From: Cololabis saira
Taxonomy: Eukaryota > Chordata > Actinopteri > Beloniformes > Belonidae
NCBI RefSeq assembly: GCF_033807715.1
Contig: NC_084606.1
Coordinates: forward strand, 34,503,861-34,567,860
Reading direction: 5' to 3'
Length of the DNA: 64,000 bases
The position numbers and the translations under genes were made by a program. Below, one piece after another: positions 47,301-59,300 of this stretch. Numbering within the stretch: the first letter of the stretch is position 1; each line of letters begins with the position of its first letter. The notes below the pieces were generated by a model that saw nothing but the letters and a program-made list of their open reading frames with translations, did not search any database and was not told the origin of the DNA.

Positions 47301-50300
47301 ACCCATCTTGCTTTTTTAGGTGCATTGTACCCATTCCAGATAGCAGAGTACTTGTATTGATGTATTGAAATCATTACCCATCAATGCACATTTACTCACA
47401 CAAAAATAAATAAATGAAAAAGATGCACATTTCTTTAGGCTTTGTTGTTAGAAATAATAAATACAGAGGAACAAGCCGTTAAATGAAACAAAAATACAAA
47501 TTAAAACAGCAAAACTGTTATTTGGGATTAAATAATGAACTCATTATTACACGTGGGATCACCAGCGGACTGACCAGAAGCAGTGAAAGTGACATCACAA
47601 AACATTGAAACAATTTGAATGACAAACTTTCATAAGAGAAGCTACTGGTTTTTAATTGGTAGTCATGATGATGCTACCACAACAAACTTTATTCAAGAAA
47701 CTTTGATCAACCAATTCACCAAAAGCAATACCAACAGAACAGAAACACTGCACATTTTTGAATACAACAGAGTTTGCCACCGTGTAGTAAATAGTATGCA
47801 GTATGCAAACAACTAGACAATCTGCAGTATGAAGCAGTTTTCTACCTCATGTAACATATCCCATAATGCAATGTTCCACGACTGCGAGAGCTGATTGGAG
47901 GTCGTGTTACCTTCCATTTGTGCAGCAGCATAGTTGTTTTTACGATGGTATACTACATGTATAAGCTGACAACAATCACCAGACCACCAGAATGCAGTAT
48001 ATACTGTGTACTACATTAAGTGCAGTACGGGGTACACGGTTTCAAAAACCCCCAATGAAGTTTAGTAACTGTCAAAGCCATGCAATTGATCTATTGCAAT
48101 TTTTAGTTGTGAGTGCCCCCCCCCATAGGCATGATGGTTAATCTGTTTTTACATCACGGTCCTAGAGTTACTCTTGTTTGATTTTTATGCTCTGCTGCTC
48201 TCTTGTTTCCTCTTCCACTGCACGTCCACTTCATCTTCCTGCTGTCATCGGCCATCGTTCATGCCTGACATACTGCTGTAAAGTGATACCCGCCTGTCGC
48301 GAGAGTCATCCAGGGAGAGAGTACAAACTTACTCCGGCTGGTTTCTAACAGTAGGCATGGGAGAGCACAAGAACTACATGATGTTAACTCAGAAAAAAAG
48401 CCTTCAAAGTAAAGTGAAACTGATATTCTAGAGAAAAAACATCTTTGTTGTCTCTTTGATTTACTCCCTGGAGTCTTTTTTATTTCAACCTATTTCAACA
48501 TTAAAACCTCAATAAAACACTGCTAAAACAGTAAATTCGTGTATATATCACGACCACGGATCCCATTGACTTCGCATAGTACTATATCCGTGGTGTTCCC
48601 ACTAAAACCTCAATAAAACACTGCTAAAACAGCGTTAAAAACATGCTTTTACAAACTGACAGTAACAAACAGTACCTTGCGCGACAAAAACTCATAATTT
48701 AGCCACTATAACAAAGAATAATATATAAATAATAATAATGTCATAATCCGTGTATATATCACGACAACGGATCCCATTGACTTTGCATGGTACAATATCC
48801 GTGGTGCTCACACGGAATTATACAATTTTCCGTGTATATACCACGGAAAATAGTGGTGAGAGGTCGTGGGCATTTCACGGATTTTTGTGAGATCAGGTTG
48901 TTTTATTTTTACATTACAACACTTATATCGTGAAGATTCTTTCATAAGTAAAATATGTTTTGATTTTACCTTTTAAATCATTTGGGGACGCCTCGAATAA
49001 TACACAGTTGTTACATATGAGATGCATTTCCGCAGCAGGACATTTCCCCAGGGAGTAGGAGATACTCGTCTTTTGCACTACAGAGACTATTTTATTGTTT
49101 TTTTTACTTCAAATCTTCCAATACATGTCAGCAGCAGCTCAACATGTGTTGTACAGTTAGAAACTAACTTCCCCAATCCTCTGTGTCCCTGGAGTCTTTT
49201 TTTTTTTCAGTGGCTGAAAAATGATTAAATGTGCCTGTATTTGTCGTGTTTTGTTTCTCAGACATCGAAACCGTCCCTCCAGACTTGCTCACTCTCACCA
49301 GTGCATGTGTGAAACTGAGAATGACCCAGCAGCCGCCTCTCCACAGCTCTAAGCCCGGTACTACCGTCACCTCGGCCTGTTTTCTGCTCCCCTCTCATTT
49401 TCTTTCTTTTTTTTTTTTACACCACAGGGTGACATCCTGTGTCTGAAATATAAGCTACACCCACTGCGTGAGGTTTTGATCTTTTCATGTTGCACTCTAT
49501 CCTTTTTCAAAATATGATTCCCACATGCTTTTCTTTACACCTGTACCACGTTACAAATGACATTTTTTTTCATTTCCTACATTTTTTTCCCACCAGGAGA
49601 CGACGAGGCGTCGTTATGTGGGACTTTGAGTGTCGTGATCCATTCAGCTTCTGGCCTACAGCAACCAGCTTGTACGTGTCTTCATTTGTACTCGTTGATC
49701 ACATTTAACAGTAAGAAACGTAGAAATATTCATTTGCATCACTGAGTTGCTTGGAATTTCCTCTCTCTCAGGTGTGTATGTGTGTGTGGAAGTGGACGGG
49801 TTTGAGTTTTATGATAAGCAGGCCCAGACGCACTCGTTGCTCCACAGCCTCAACCCACACTGGGACCAGGTGTGTATACATCTCCAAACCAATCAAAAGA
49901 AGAAAAACACAAGTGCAATGTGTGATTAGCCAGCTAGTTCTGGGCAGGGAAGGCCCTCTGCGTGTCTAGACGGCATCCTGACACGCTGTCAGGCGTTGCT
50001 CCAACCCAGATGATTAAAGCAGTCTGCACTGCTGCATGGTCACGCTATGCTTTAGACATCACCAGTGGAAGTAAAATTCAGACTAAAGCCGACTGGCAGC
50101 CAGGGCAGAAAGACTTAAAGGGGACCTATTATGGCATCTAATACCTATTTTAAAACAGGCCTTGAATGTCTTAAAAACAAGCTTTTGATTGTTTTTCGCT
50201 AAATAAATTAGAAATTCAGCCTCTAAACCATGTCTTTATCTTCCCATTCTCTAACCTCATTATCTATGCAGGCAGAGCCGCCTGGGAGATTTGCGAGGCC

Positions 50301-53300
50301 CTGTGCGGAATGGCTGGGGGGGGCCCCTCGCGAAATTTTTTTGGGTTTTTCGGGTCGGATCGGGTGTCTATATGCGCAATTTAAACTCTCCAATTAGCAA
50401 AATACTGGATACCTTCCCCTGCCTCATCATCATTTCTTGCCTCGACGCGGGGCCCCGCGGCTGCTTGAGACCCGGTCGGATCGGTGATTTTTGTAACAAA
50501 TTTATCAAACGAGCCTTTCAGAGAGGCATTAAACTCTTCCATTTTCTTTAGTTTTTTTCTTTTTTCATCCCCTGATTAAATTTCCTGAATCTGTCTCGTT
50601 CTCTCGACATTGTGTGACAGTTTGTTCCAACTCCACCGTCTGGATCAGAGCACCTTGTGTCTGCACTTGGTCTGATCAGTTGTATTGAACAACAGACACG
50701 CGCATCATTGCACATATATTTATTGATATGCACAGACTAGTACACATTTAGGTCTGTAATGGAACGTGACTGTTGATATTTATAAGGGAAAAAACTAGAA
50801 AATAAAAAAAATAAAAAATAAAAACGGCCCATAGCCGTGGCCCCTTGGGGCGCGAGGCCCCGTGCGGTCGCACGGTTCGCACACCCCTTGTGGCGGCCCT
50901 GTATGCAGGATTCTGAGTGGGCGGGGCTATGATAATGAGGCACTGTGCTGATTGGCTGCCTGAATGACGCGAATGACGCGATACAAAAAATGGCGGAAGC
51001 TCCGGCCGGCGGAGTTACCGTGTCCTAACTGCATGCGATGCGAGTGAGCATCAGCGACAAAATCAATTCCATTGCTTTATTTTCTATTGGACTGTCCTAA
51101 CTGGCCGCAGCGATGCAGCGTTTTGAGCTGAACATTTGCCGGACGTCCTGCTTCTATTTTCTTCCTGTTGCTCGCATTGAAAGCCAGTGTTGGGCAAGTT
51201 ACATCCAAAATATAATACATTATATATTACTAGTTACTGTCATTTGAAAGTAATTAGTTACATTACAATATTACTATATCTGAATTGTAATGCGTTACAC
51301 TACTTGTGTATTACTTTTGAGTTACTTTCAACAAATTAGCAAACAAAGATAAATCTTGTCCCACTGGCAGATTTTTCTACTTATTTCAAGTGAAAATTTA
51401 CTTGAAACAGGTGAAAATTGTCAAATAAGTTATTTTTCTGGTGTTATTTTTCTGGTGATGACTCTAAATGTTGAAATAGCAGTAAAACCACATTCATTGA
51501 TGAAATGACATAAGGGATGGAAAGGAGGGATGGCAGTTTTACAGGGGGGATGATTTGGACCGTTTTTATTTCAGGGGGGGATGATTTGGACCGTTTTTAT
51601 TTCAGGGGGGGGATGATTTGGACCATTTTTATTTCAGGGGGGATGATTTGGACCGTTTTTATTTCAGGGGGGATGATTTGGACTGTTTTTATTTCAGGGG
51701 GGATGATTTGGACCGTTTTTATTTCAGGGGGGATGATTTGGACCGTTTTTATTTCAGGGGGGATGATTTGGACTGTTTTTATTTCAGGGGGGATGATTTG
51801 GACTGTTTTTATTTCAGGGGGGATGATTTGGACTGTTTTTATTTCAGGGGGGGGGGGGGGGGGTGATTTGGACCGTTTTAATTTCAGGGGGGGTGCCATC
51901 ACCACACCCCTCATCCCCCCTTAACTCGAATACTGCTCACACGGAACTCAGAACTTCTTCATAAATAACTCCCAGAGAGAAAAAAAACACCAGCAAGCTA
52001 ACAAACAAACCAATATTTCTCTCAGAGTTAACAAAACGTACCAGCAATCAACAACTCGCAGCTGTTTTAACCTCTCCTCCTGATGGGCTGCAGGTGTGGT
52101 TTAAGGCTGATTTATGGTTCCGCGTTACACCAACGCAGGCCATACGCCGTGGGTTACGCGAACTACTGCGTACCCTACGGCGAAAGCTCTGCGTCGATTT
52201 AACGCGGAACCATAAATCCGCTCTCACAGCGCGACTGACTGTGAGCCCGGCTCGGGCTCCTCGCCGGGCGCAGCTCCTCGCCGACTCCGCGCTCATATAT
52301 ATTTAATAAATGTATAAAGCCCATATATTAATAAAGCCTCACTTGGCCGAGCTCTAACGCTGAGACCATGGTAGATTTAAGTTACACGCGGACACGCCGC
52401 ACTGTTGACTTTTCCCTGCCGGCTCTGCTCACTGGCTAAACAGTCCCCACACAAACAGTGTCCAGCGGCGCTACGTTCCGCCGCGCCGCGTTCCCAACGC
52501 TTTTTTCTGTTGTCGGGATGTCTCGCGGACGCGGTGTTGGTGAATTCTTTAAAAAACAACAGCTAAACGGGTTAAAATGCGTTGTAACGCGCGTTACTTA
52601 GATTGTAACGAGTAAAATATTACCGAAAATTTATTAGTAATGCGTTATATTACTGCGTTACAGCAAATAGTAATACATTACTGTAATTGCGTTGGGGGTA
52701 ACGCGTTACCCCCAACACTGTTGAAAGCCGGTTGAAAGCGCTGTAGGAAACAGTCACGGATGAGGAACGGCTGATCCAGTTAGTTGAAATGAGAAGTTAT
52801 CTCTATGATTCCTCCTCATTTCACTACAAAAACCTCAATAAAGTGGCAGCTGCTGGAGGGAGATGGACAGAGAGCGTCCAATGTCACGCAGTGCTACAAT
52901 AGTCGGATGATTACATGCAGTTACATGGTTTTATAGTTGTGGGCGTGGTTTGCATTTTGGTTACGTAACGAAAATACGCAGAATCTGAGTGGCTGGTAGA
53001 AGCCACATCACACTAGACGGCTCATCCGGGCGGCTGTACAGACACTGCAGAATTTGGTTGCTTTCCTCCTTCTCAGGCTGAGGGGAGACCACTTTATATA
53101 TGTTAAAGCAAGAGAAAACCTGTTGTTCATAATAGGTCCCCTTTAAATGAGACATGAATCCCTCTTGATGCTGATTTGGGAGGAATTTAGTGTTGATTTT
53201 GATGTTTTCTTTCAAACAGGAACTGTCTTTCCAGGTGGATGGTGCAGAGAAGATGATGGTGTTATGTGTGAATCGGTCGGATGAACACGAGGATACTGTT

Positions 53301-56300
53301 CTGGGAAAAACTACAGTAAAGGTAGAAAAATACAGAAAAGTTTGAGCTGTCATTAATCATCCAAAGGCTGATGTTTGGGTTTGTTTCTTCAGTTTTTAAT
53401 GTCATTGAAACAAAACATAAAGAAAGAAGGTCAACTTCAGGCTTTGATGACCCAGAAAACTTTGTGGGGGAGTTGTAGAAAGACAAACCAAAACCTAAGG
53501 CCTTCTGGGAGATTTATTACATTCTCACCACAAATTTCCATCCGATGGGCTGATGAAGTCAAAACTGACAACTGTTGACCACAGGTTGATTATGGTTGGA
53601 GCTCGGGTTTGCAGCCGGTGGCCTGGAGCGGCATTTCACTGCTGGCATAATATATCTGCAAGTTTTAGAATAAAAAACACAATTTTGCCTGGAAAAAGGG
53701 CTAAATATGATAATAATATGAATGGAGTGGTAGAAAAATTATGTTAAAATACACAATGGTGCATTTAGAGAGGTTTTACTGTTGAAAACAGAGAGGTGCA
53801 TGAAGACTTCTGGGGCCTCTGTACAACCCACACTAAAGTTAAATTAAATTAAATCAAATTAGATTAAATTAAGTTAAATTCAATTTAGAAAATAATAATA
53901 AAAAAAGGAATAAATACAGTGATATAAAAAATTACCCAATGTATTTGAAATCCATAATAGCATACAAAAATGTATTAGTTAGAAACAGTTTATGACAACA
54001 TTTGGGTTGTTTTTAAGCCCAGTATGTAATAAATGCTTGAAATGAAAAGGCATTTTCTGCATATTAGTTCATATTTGATTATAAATAATATAACATTTAA
54101 GGGTTTAAAACTAGAAATACAAACAGAAATGTTAACAGAAATCAGATCAGCCACAGATTTCTAGACAAATCAAAACAGTCTCGGTCAGTATTTGCATATA
54201 AATTATACATTTGACCTTATATATGTCATAAACATAGAGCAGCATAAAACAGAAGCGGTTCCTCTGCTACAGTTTATTTGGTGAAACATGCAGTTTATTA
54301 AGTTCCTCTAAACTTACTCCATGGTTTGAGTTTAATATACATCAGTGCTATGTGGTCGTACCGACTGTCGTGGAGCTTTTAGCAAATATTGAATTAATCA
54401 TTTCATCCCTCTAACATCCAATTATTTCATATGTAAGATTTTATGCTTTGTGACATTTTACTTGGTGTGTTTTTCAGCTGGAGTGTACAACTCTGAGTGA
54501 GCGATGGAGACGACAGACGCTTCAGCTGGGCCAGGTGGAGGTGACGCTGTCCCTGAAGTTCTCTCCTCATCAGCTGGAGCCGCCCAGCTCCCCAGCCCAA
54601 CAGTCCCCCGTCTTCTCCGTCTCCATAGAAACGGTGGCACAGTAAGGGCCAATCCCAATACCCCCCCTACTTTCTACCACTAGCCCTAAAAATGAAGCCA
54701 CGGCGTAGGGCCCTTGTAATGTTCCCTAGGGATTGGGACACCACTTGCTACGTCACTGCGTGGTTTACGTTCGGGTACGTAAGCGACTGCGTAGTTACGT
54801 TTGCACATACGTCACACCATATCAGGAAGCCCAGAGCTAGAAGCTGTTTTAATTTCTGCTGTAGCGCTGTTAATATGCCACTTTATTAAGTTTTAATATT
54901 TTTTCAGGCGTAAAAGTAACCGTTAAGATCCCCAACCTGGGCTCAGTTTATCCAAATAACGCCTGTTAAGAAATTTGCTCCGATGTTTTTGGGGGATGAG
55001 AAGAGCTGCCGGTGATTTATGGTTCCGCGTTAAATCGACGCCGAGCCTACGGCGTAGGTTACGCGGCGACGCGCGCCATACGGTGCGCCGTAGGCTCTGC
55101 GTTGGTGTAACGCGGAACCATAAATCAGCCTTTATTCTGCCGAGATCTGAAAAGACTTTGCAACAACGGGCAAGCGAGTGATTATATACATTCACTGAGT
55201 GAATATTATGAAAGTAAAATATATATTTCTCGCTAGAAATGTAATCAAAACGCATTTTCATGCAGAAACTAACTCAAAATATTGATTTTATTCACTAAAA
55301 ATTAGAAATGTCCACCATGTTTTTTTGTTTGATTCAGTCTGCAAATGATGACGTAAAGCATTCTGGGAAATTTCTCTAGCCCTCGGTCGCGAAGTCAGCA
55401 TCTGAAATCCCATGCTCTGAAGGGCTAGATCAGGGGTCGGCAACCCGCGGCTCTTTAGCGCCGCCCTGGTGGCTCCATGGAGCTTTTTCAAAAATGTTTG
55501 AATTTTTTTTTCCTTTTTTTCTTCTTTTTTTTCCTTTTTTTCTTCTTTTTTTCTTTCTTTTTCTTCTTTTTTTCTTCTTTTTTTTCCTTTTTTTCTTCTT
55601 TTTTTCTTTCTTTTTCTTCTTTTTTTCTTTTTTTTTCTTCTTTTTTCCTTTTTTTTCTCTCTTTTTCTTTTCCTTTTTAATCTCGACATTTCGACTTTTT
55701 TCTCGAAATTTTGACTTTTTTCTCGAAATTTTGACTTTTTTCTCGACATTTCGACTTTTTTCTCGAAATTTTGACTTTTTTTTCAACATTTTTACTTTTT
55801 TCTCGACATTTCGACTTTTTTCGCGAAGTGCATAATGAAAAAAAAAATCTTCCCCCAGTTATTACTAATATAGAAACATGCAGCATGTGTTGCCTTCATT
55901 CTAAGGCTTATACAAGACTTTTCATTTTTTGTTGCTCCAGACACATTTGTTTTTTGTGTTTTTGGTATGGCTCTTTCAACATTTTGGGTTGCTGAATCCT
56001 GGGCTAGATTCATACACACCAGCCCTCGTTATGTCCACTAGCCCTAGATGCAAAGAGGAATTGGGACACCACTACCCTCATGGGAACGCACAAAATGTAG
56101 GGGTAGTGCTGAAAAGTAGGACTAGTGGGGAGATTGGGACTGGCCCTAAGTCCCTGTCCCAGTGAAAAGCTGACAGCTGACCCCGTCTGGGCCGACTCGG
56201 GGCTCTCACGTGTCTTGAAAAGGGAAAGCGAGGGGCATGTTTCTGTGCAGCTTGGCTTTCAGAGGAGAAGCAGTTGGTTTTGTGGTGAAATGAAGCAGAA

Positions 56301-59300
56301 GTCAGGCAAGTAGGAGACAAAAATAAAAAGTATAACGACTCTCTAATCCTCCTCAGGCAGGAGGGCGTGCTGGTTCCTCATCTGGTGCAATGCTGCGTGA
56401 CGGAGGTGGAGCGGAGAGGCATGGACGAGGTGGGGATCTACAGGGTTTCAGGGACCACCAGTGACGTCAGGATCCTCAAAGCTGCGTTCGACAGCAGTAA
56501 GAAAACACAAAACAGTCGACTGTTTGAGTCGACTTTAAAGCACGGACACTTTCAGCTTGCGAGTTTCATGTTTGAAAGATTTTCTTCTTTTTGATGTGGA
56601 AGAAATCGTAGTTTCGGTTCTTCTCATAGTTTTCATAGGTAGACTTTATTTAAGGTTTAAATCCATCATTGAAGTTTAACCCTCCAGTCAGTGTAAGAAC
56701 TCAGATGTCTTCATCTAAGGAGCCTGAACTGCTGGACGAGTGTGTCTACATCCTTTTATATCCTTTTTAGTTGCACATCACTCACTGCTAACACGAATCT
56801 CCAGCTCTTTTCTGTCACATCATACGAGATTCAGCACCAGATGAGAGTGAGATCACTTCTCTGATGTCTTCATGTTTATCACTGTAGCAAATCCTACATA
56901 CAGGGCTGTCTCAGAAAATTAGAATATTGTGATAAAGTCCTTTATTTTCTGTAATGCAATTAAAAAAACAAAAATGTCATACATTCTGGATTCATTACAA
57001 ATCAACTGAAATATTGCAAGCCTTTTATTATTTTAATATTTCTGATTATGGCTTACAGTTTAAGATTAAGATTCCCAGAATATTCTAATTTCTTTAGATA
57101 GGATATTTGAGTTTTCTTAAGCTGTAAGCCATGATCAACAATATTAAAATAATAAAAGGCTTGTAATATTTCAGTTGATTTGTAATGAATCCAGAATGTA
57201 TGACATTTTTGCATTACAGAAAATAAAGGACTTTATCACATTATTCTAATTTTCGGAGACAGTCCTGTATATGAATGGTTGTTGTTGAGAAGCGGTGACA
57301 ATTACGTCACTTCTGCCTAGGTGAAAGTTTAAGACAGTACTTAAAGCCGGCACATCAAAATACTCTGGTTTTAGAGGTTTTTCCCACAGGGGCTGCACAC
57401 TCTTTCTCCTTTTTTTAGCTGACAGCTGTTACGCAACCCATTGTGAAAGCTGCAAAAACTCCCGTTTGGTCAATAAAGGCACAAAATGCCCCATTATCCT
57501 TAAAATAAGAAGGATTCTACTCTGCATGTCTTTATTCGCAGCTCAGAAGCTGGAAGCTGTTCTAGAAATGTCTCATTAACGTGAACATTTTTGCTCATGT
57601 TCCCTCCCAAAAGTGTAACTTTCTAACTACTGTGTTATGAACGGTTTAAACGGAAGCTCAAAATGATGCATTCTTATCCTGCAAGAGAAAGTCATTCACA
57701 TTAAGACTCATAACCTCACAACTACTGGTCTACAACTAGAGTGCATTGCATGTTCATACAGTTTCTTGTGCTCTTAAAAGAGGAAATGCATGACTTGCAG
57801 TGGTGATCATAATCAATGTTGGTCGTTCTCAGATCTGCGGGAAGCGGTAACCAAAATAAGAAGGGCCGAGGTGAACGCTGTCTCTGGTGTCCTCAAACTG
57901 TACTTCCGAGAGCTGCCTGAGCCTCTCATCCCCTCTGAGCTGTTTCAGAGCCTGACCAGAGCTCTGGGTAAGAGCAACACACATCACAGCCCATACACTC
58001 ACCCTGGTGGCCATGTTGAAACCATGTAACTGCACTGTATGAAAAGAGCCGGACAAACCCGCTGTGACATCATTTATGATCATTTGTACTGAGCTGGAAG
58101 CTTAAAGGTATAGTCCCTGATTTTGGAGAGCTAGCAAGATTTGATTCCCCGCCCCCTCCTCCCCCTCCCGTCAGCGCTCCGTCCAAAGCCACGCTACCCC
58201 ATGTCTCATTCACCTGTAAGCGAGGCCGGTTTTAGGGGGGGGGCAGGGGTGGGCTGTGCCCACCCAAAGGTGCGTCCTGCCCACCCAATCAAAGTTATGG
58301 GGATCCTTAATTTTTTTATAATTTTATTTTTTTATAAATATAAAAAAATATCACAGAATATCTGTACCGTTTCTGATTGGGTGGGCACTGTGCATCATTT
58401 TTAGACACAACAATGAACGCATACCGCACCGGCGCTCCGCACCGGCGCACCGGCGCACCGGCACACCGGCGCTCCGCTACACGGACCCCCAGTATGGGGG
58501 TCCCCCAGTAGCGGACAACCTGCGCCGCAGAATCGCACTTTGGCTTTCTGGTATCCTCTTATAAATATCTGGGAGTCTGGATAGATAGCAGCCTGTCATT
58601 CACTGAGCACTTATCCTCTCTGCAGTCAAAAGTGAAGGCCAGGCTCAGCTTTCTTTACCGTAACCGCTCCTCGTTCACTGCCACTGCCAAACGCTCCTTG
58701 GTCCAGCTCACTGTGCTTCCACTTTTTGATTACGGTGACGTCATATATAGATCTGCCTGCAAAAGAGCACTTGAACGGCTCAACGTTCTATATCACTCCG
58801 CCATTCGATTAGCTACCAACGCCCCATACAGGACCCATCACTGTGACCTCTACACCCTGGCAAACTGGCCCCCCCTGGAAACCAGGCGCAACATGCACTG
58901 GCTGATGCTGGTATTCAAAACCCTCCTAGGTCTTACTCCTCCCTACCTAACACAGCTTCTGCATCTGCGCCCTCCCCCTATACACAACACCCGTTCTGCC
59001 CCTCTCATCCTGTTAAATGCCCCACTGACGCACTCTTCCCTGGGCCGTTCCTCCTTCCAGGTTGCTGCCGCCAACAGCTGGAATCAACTCCAAAAATCCT
59101 TACAGTTACAAACTCTTACCTCTGTCAACTCCTTCAAACATGTCATAACTAAATCCATAAAGTATACCTGCAGCTGTCCCAGCCAAAGCTCTCTCTGATC
59201 CTGTCACCTCACTAACCTCACTGTTACTGCTGTTGTTTTTTTTTACTGTCTCATTTATGGTTGTCTAGTACCACTGTTTTTACTTTTAGTCTCTCTGTCC

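Larger units (their letters stand above)
51185..52720. mobile_element. hAT-type element (CAGTGTTGGG ends)
   Basis: Exact 8-bp duplication TTGAAAGC at 51177-51184 and 52721-52728. Ends CAGTGTTGGGCAAGTTAC and GTAACGCGTTACCCCCAACACTG-type sequence (right end CCCAACACTG). The empty site is kept in the Harbinger copy at about 16160. It contains a CAGTACT-family hAT piece and a palindromic miniature element. Confidence 0.92.
51010..52935 (+). mobile_element. PIF/Harbinger-derived block with MADF-like remnant, interrupted by hAT
   Basis: The left end reads GTGTCCTAACTGCATGCGAT; the right part (52730-52930) carries [20 protein letters not shown] in frame, the same MADF-like segment as the minus-strand copy near 16.1 kb. 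Here the ATG is ACG, so the start is lost. Exact ends are uncertain. Confidence 0.6.
50119..53142. mobile_element. piggyBac-like miniature element, copy 2, with nested insertions
   Basis: Ends AGGGGACCTATTATGGC and CATAATAGGTCCCCT, flanked by TTAA at 50115-50118 and 53143-53146. Compared with the 491-bp copy at 23491, it has gained a hAT element (50273-50901) and a Harbinger-derived block (about 51010-52935) that itself holds further elements. Confidence 0.85.
49870..53219 (+). other. BCR/ABR-like intron 15, occupied by nested transposons
   Basis: About 3.0 of its 3.35 kb belong to one nested stack (50115-53146). Without it the intron would be about 320 bp. Confidence 0.88.
54646..56146. mobile_element. 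PIF/Harbinger-like element, copy B, inside the intron 17 donor
   Basis: Begins GGGCCAATCCCAATACCCCC and ends TTGGGACTGGCCC, flanked by TAA at 54643-54645 and 56147-56149. It matches copy A at 17752-18653 along its length apart from a nested hAT (55431-56001). The left TAA is positions +2 to +4 of the intron 17 5' splice site. Confidence 0.9.

Noticed and set aside
51546..51892. Regularly spaced ~30-bp repeats resembling a CRISPR array
   Set aside because: The repeats are head to tail with no unique spacers, in a fish intron, inside a hAT element.
51517..51924. 135-codon frame with a GGMIWTVFIS decapeptide repeat, and a matching minus-strand frame
   Set aside because: It is a translation of the 30-bp minisatellite, whose period is a multiple of three. 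No start context or homology.
55288..55835. Lysine/glutamate- or phenylalanine-rich frames on both strands
   Set aside because: They are translations of the polypyrimidine tract and GAGAAAAAAGTC array of the hAT at 55431-56001.
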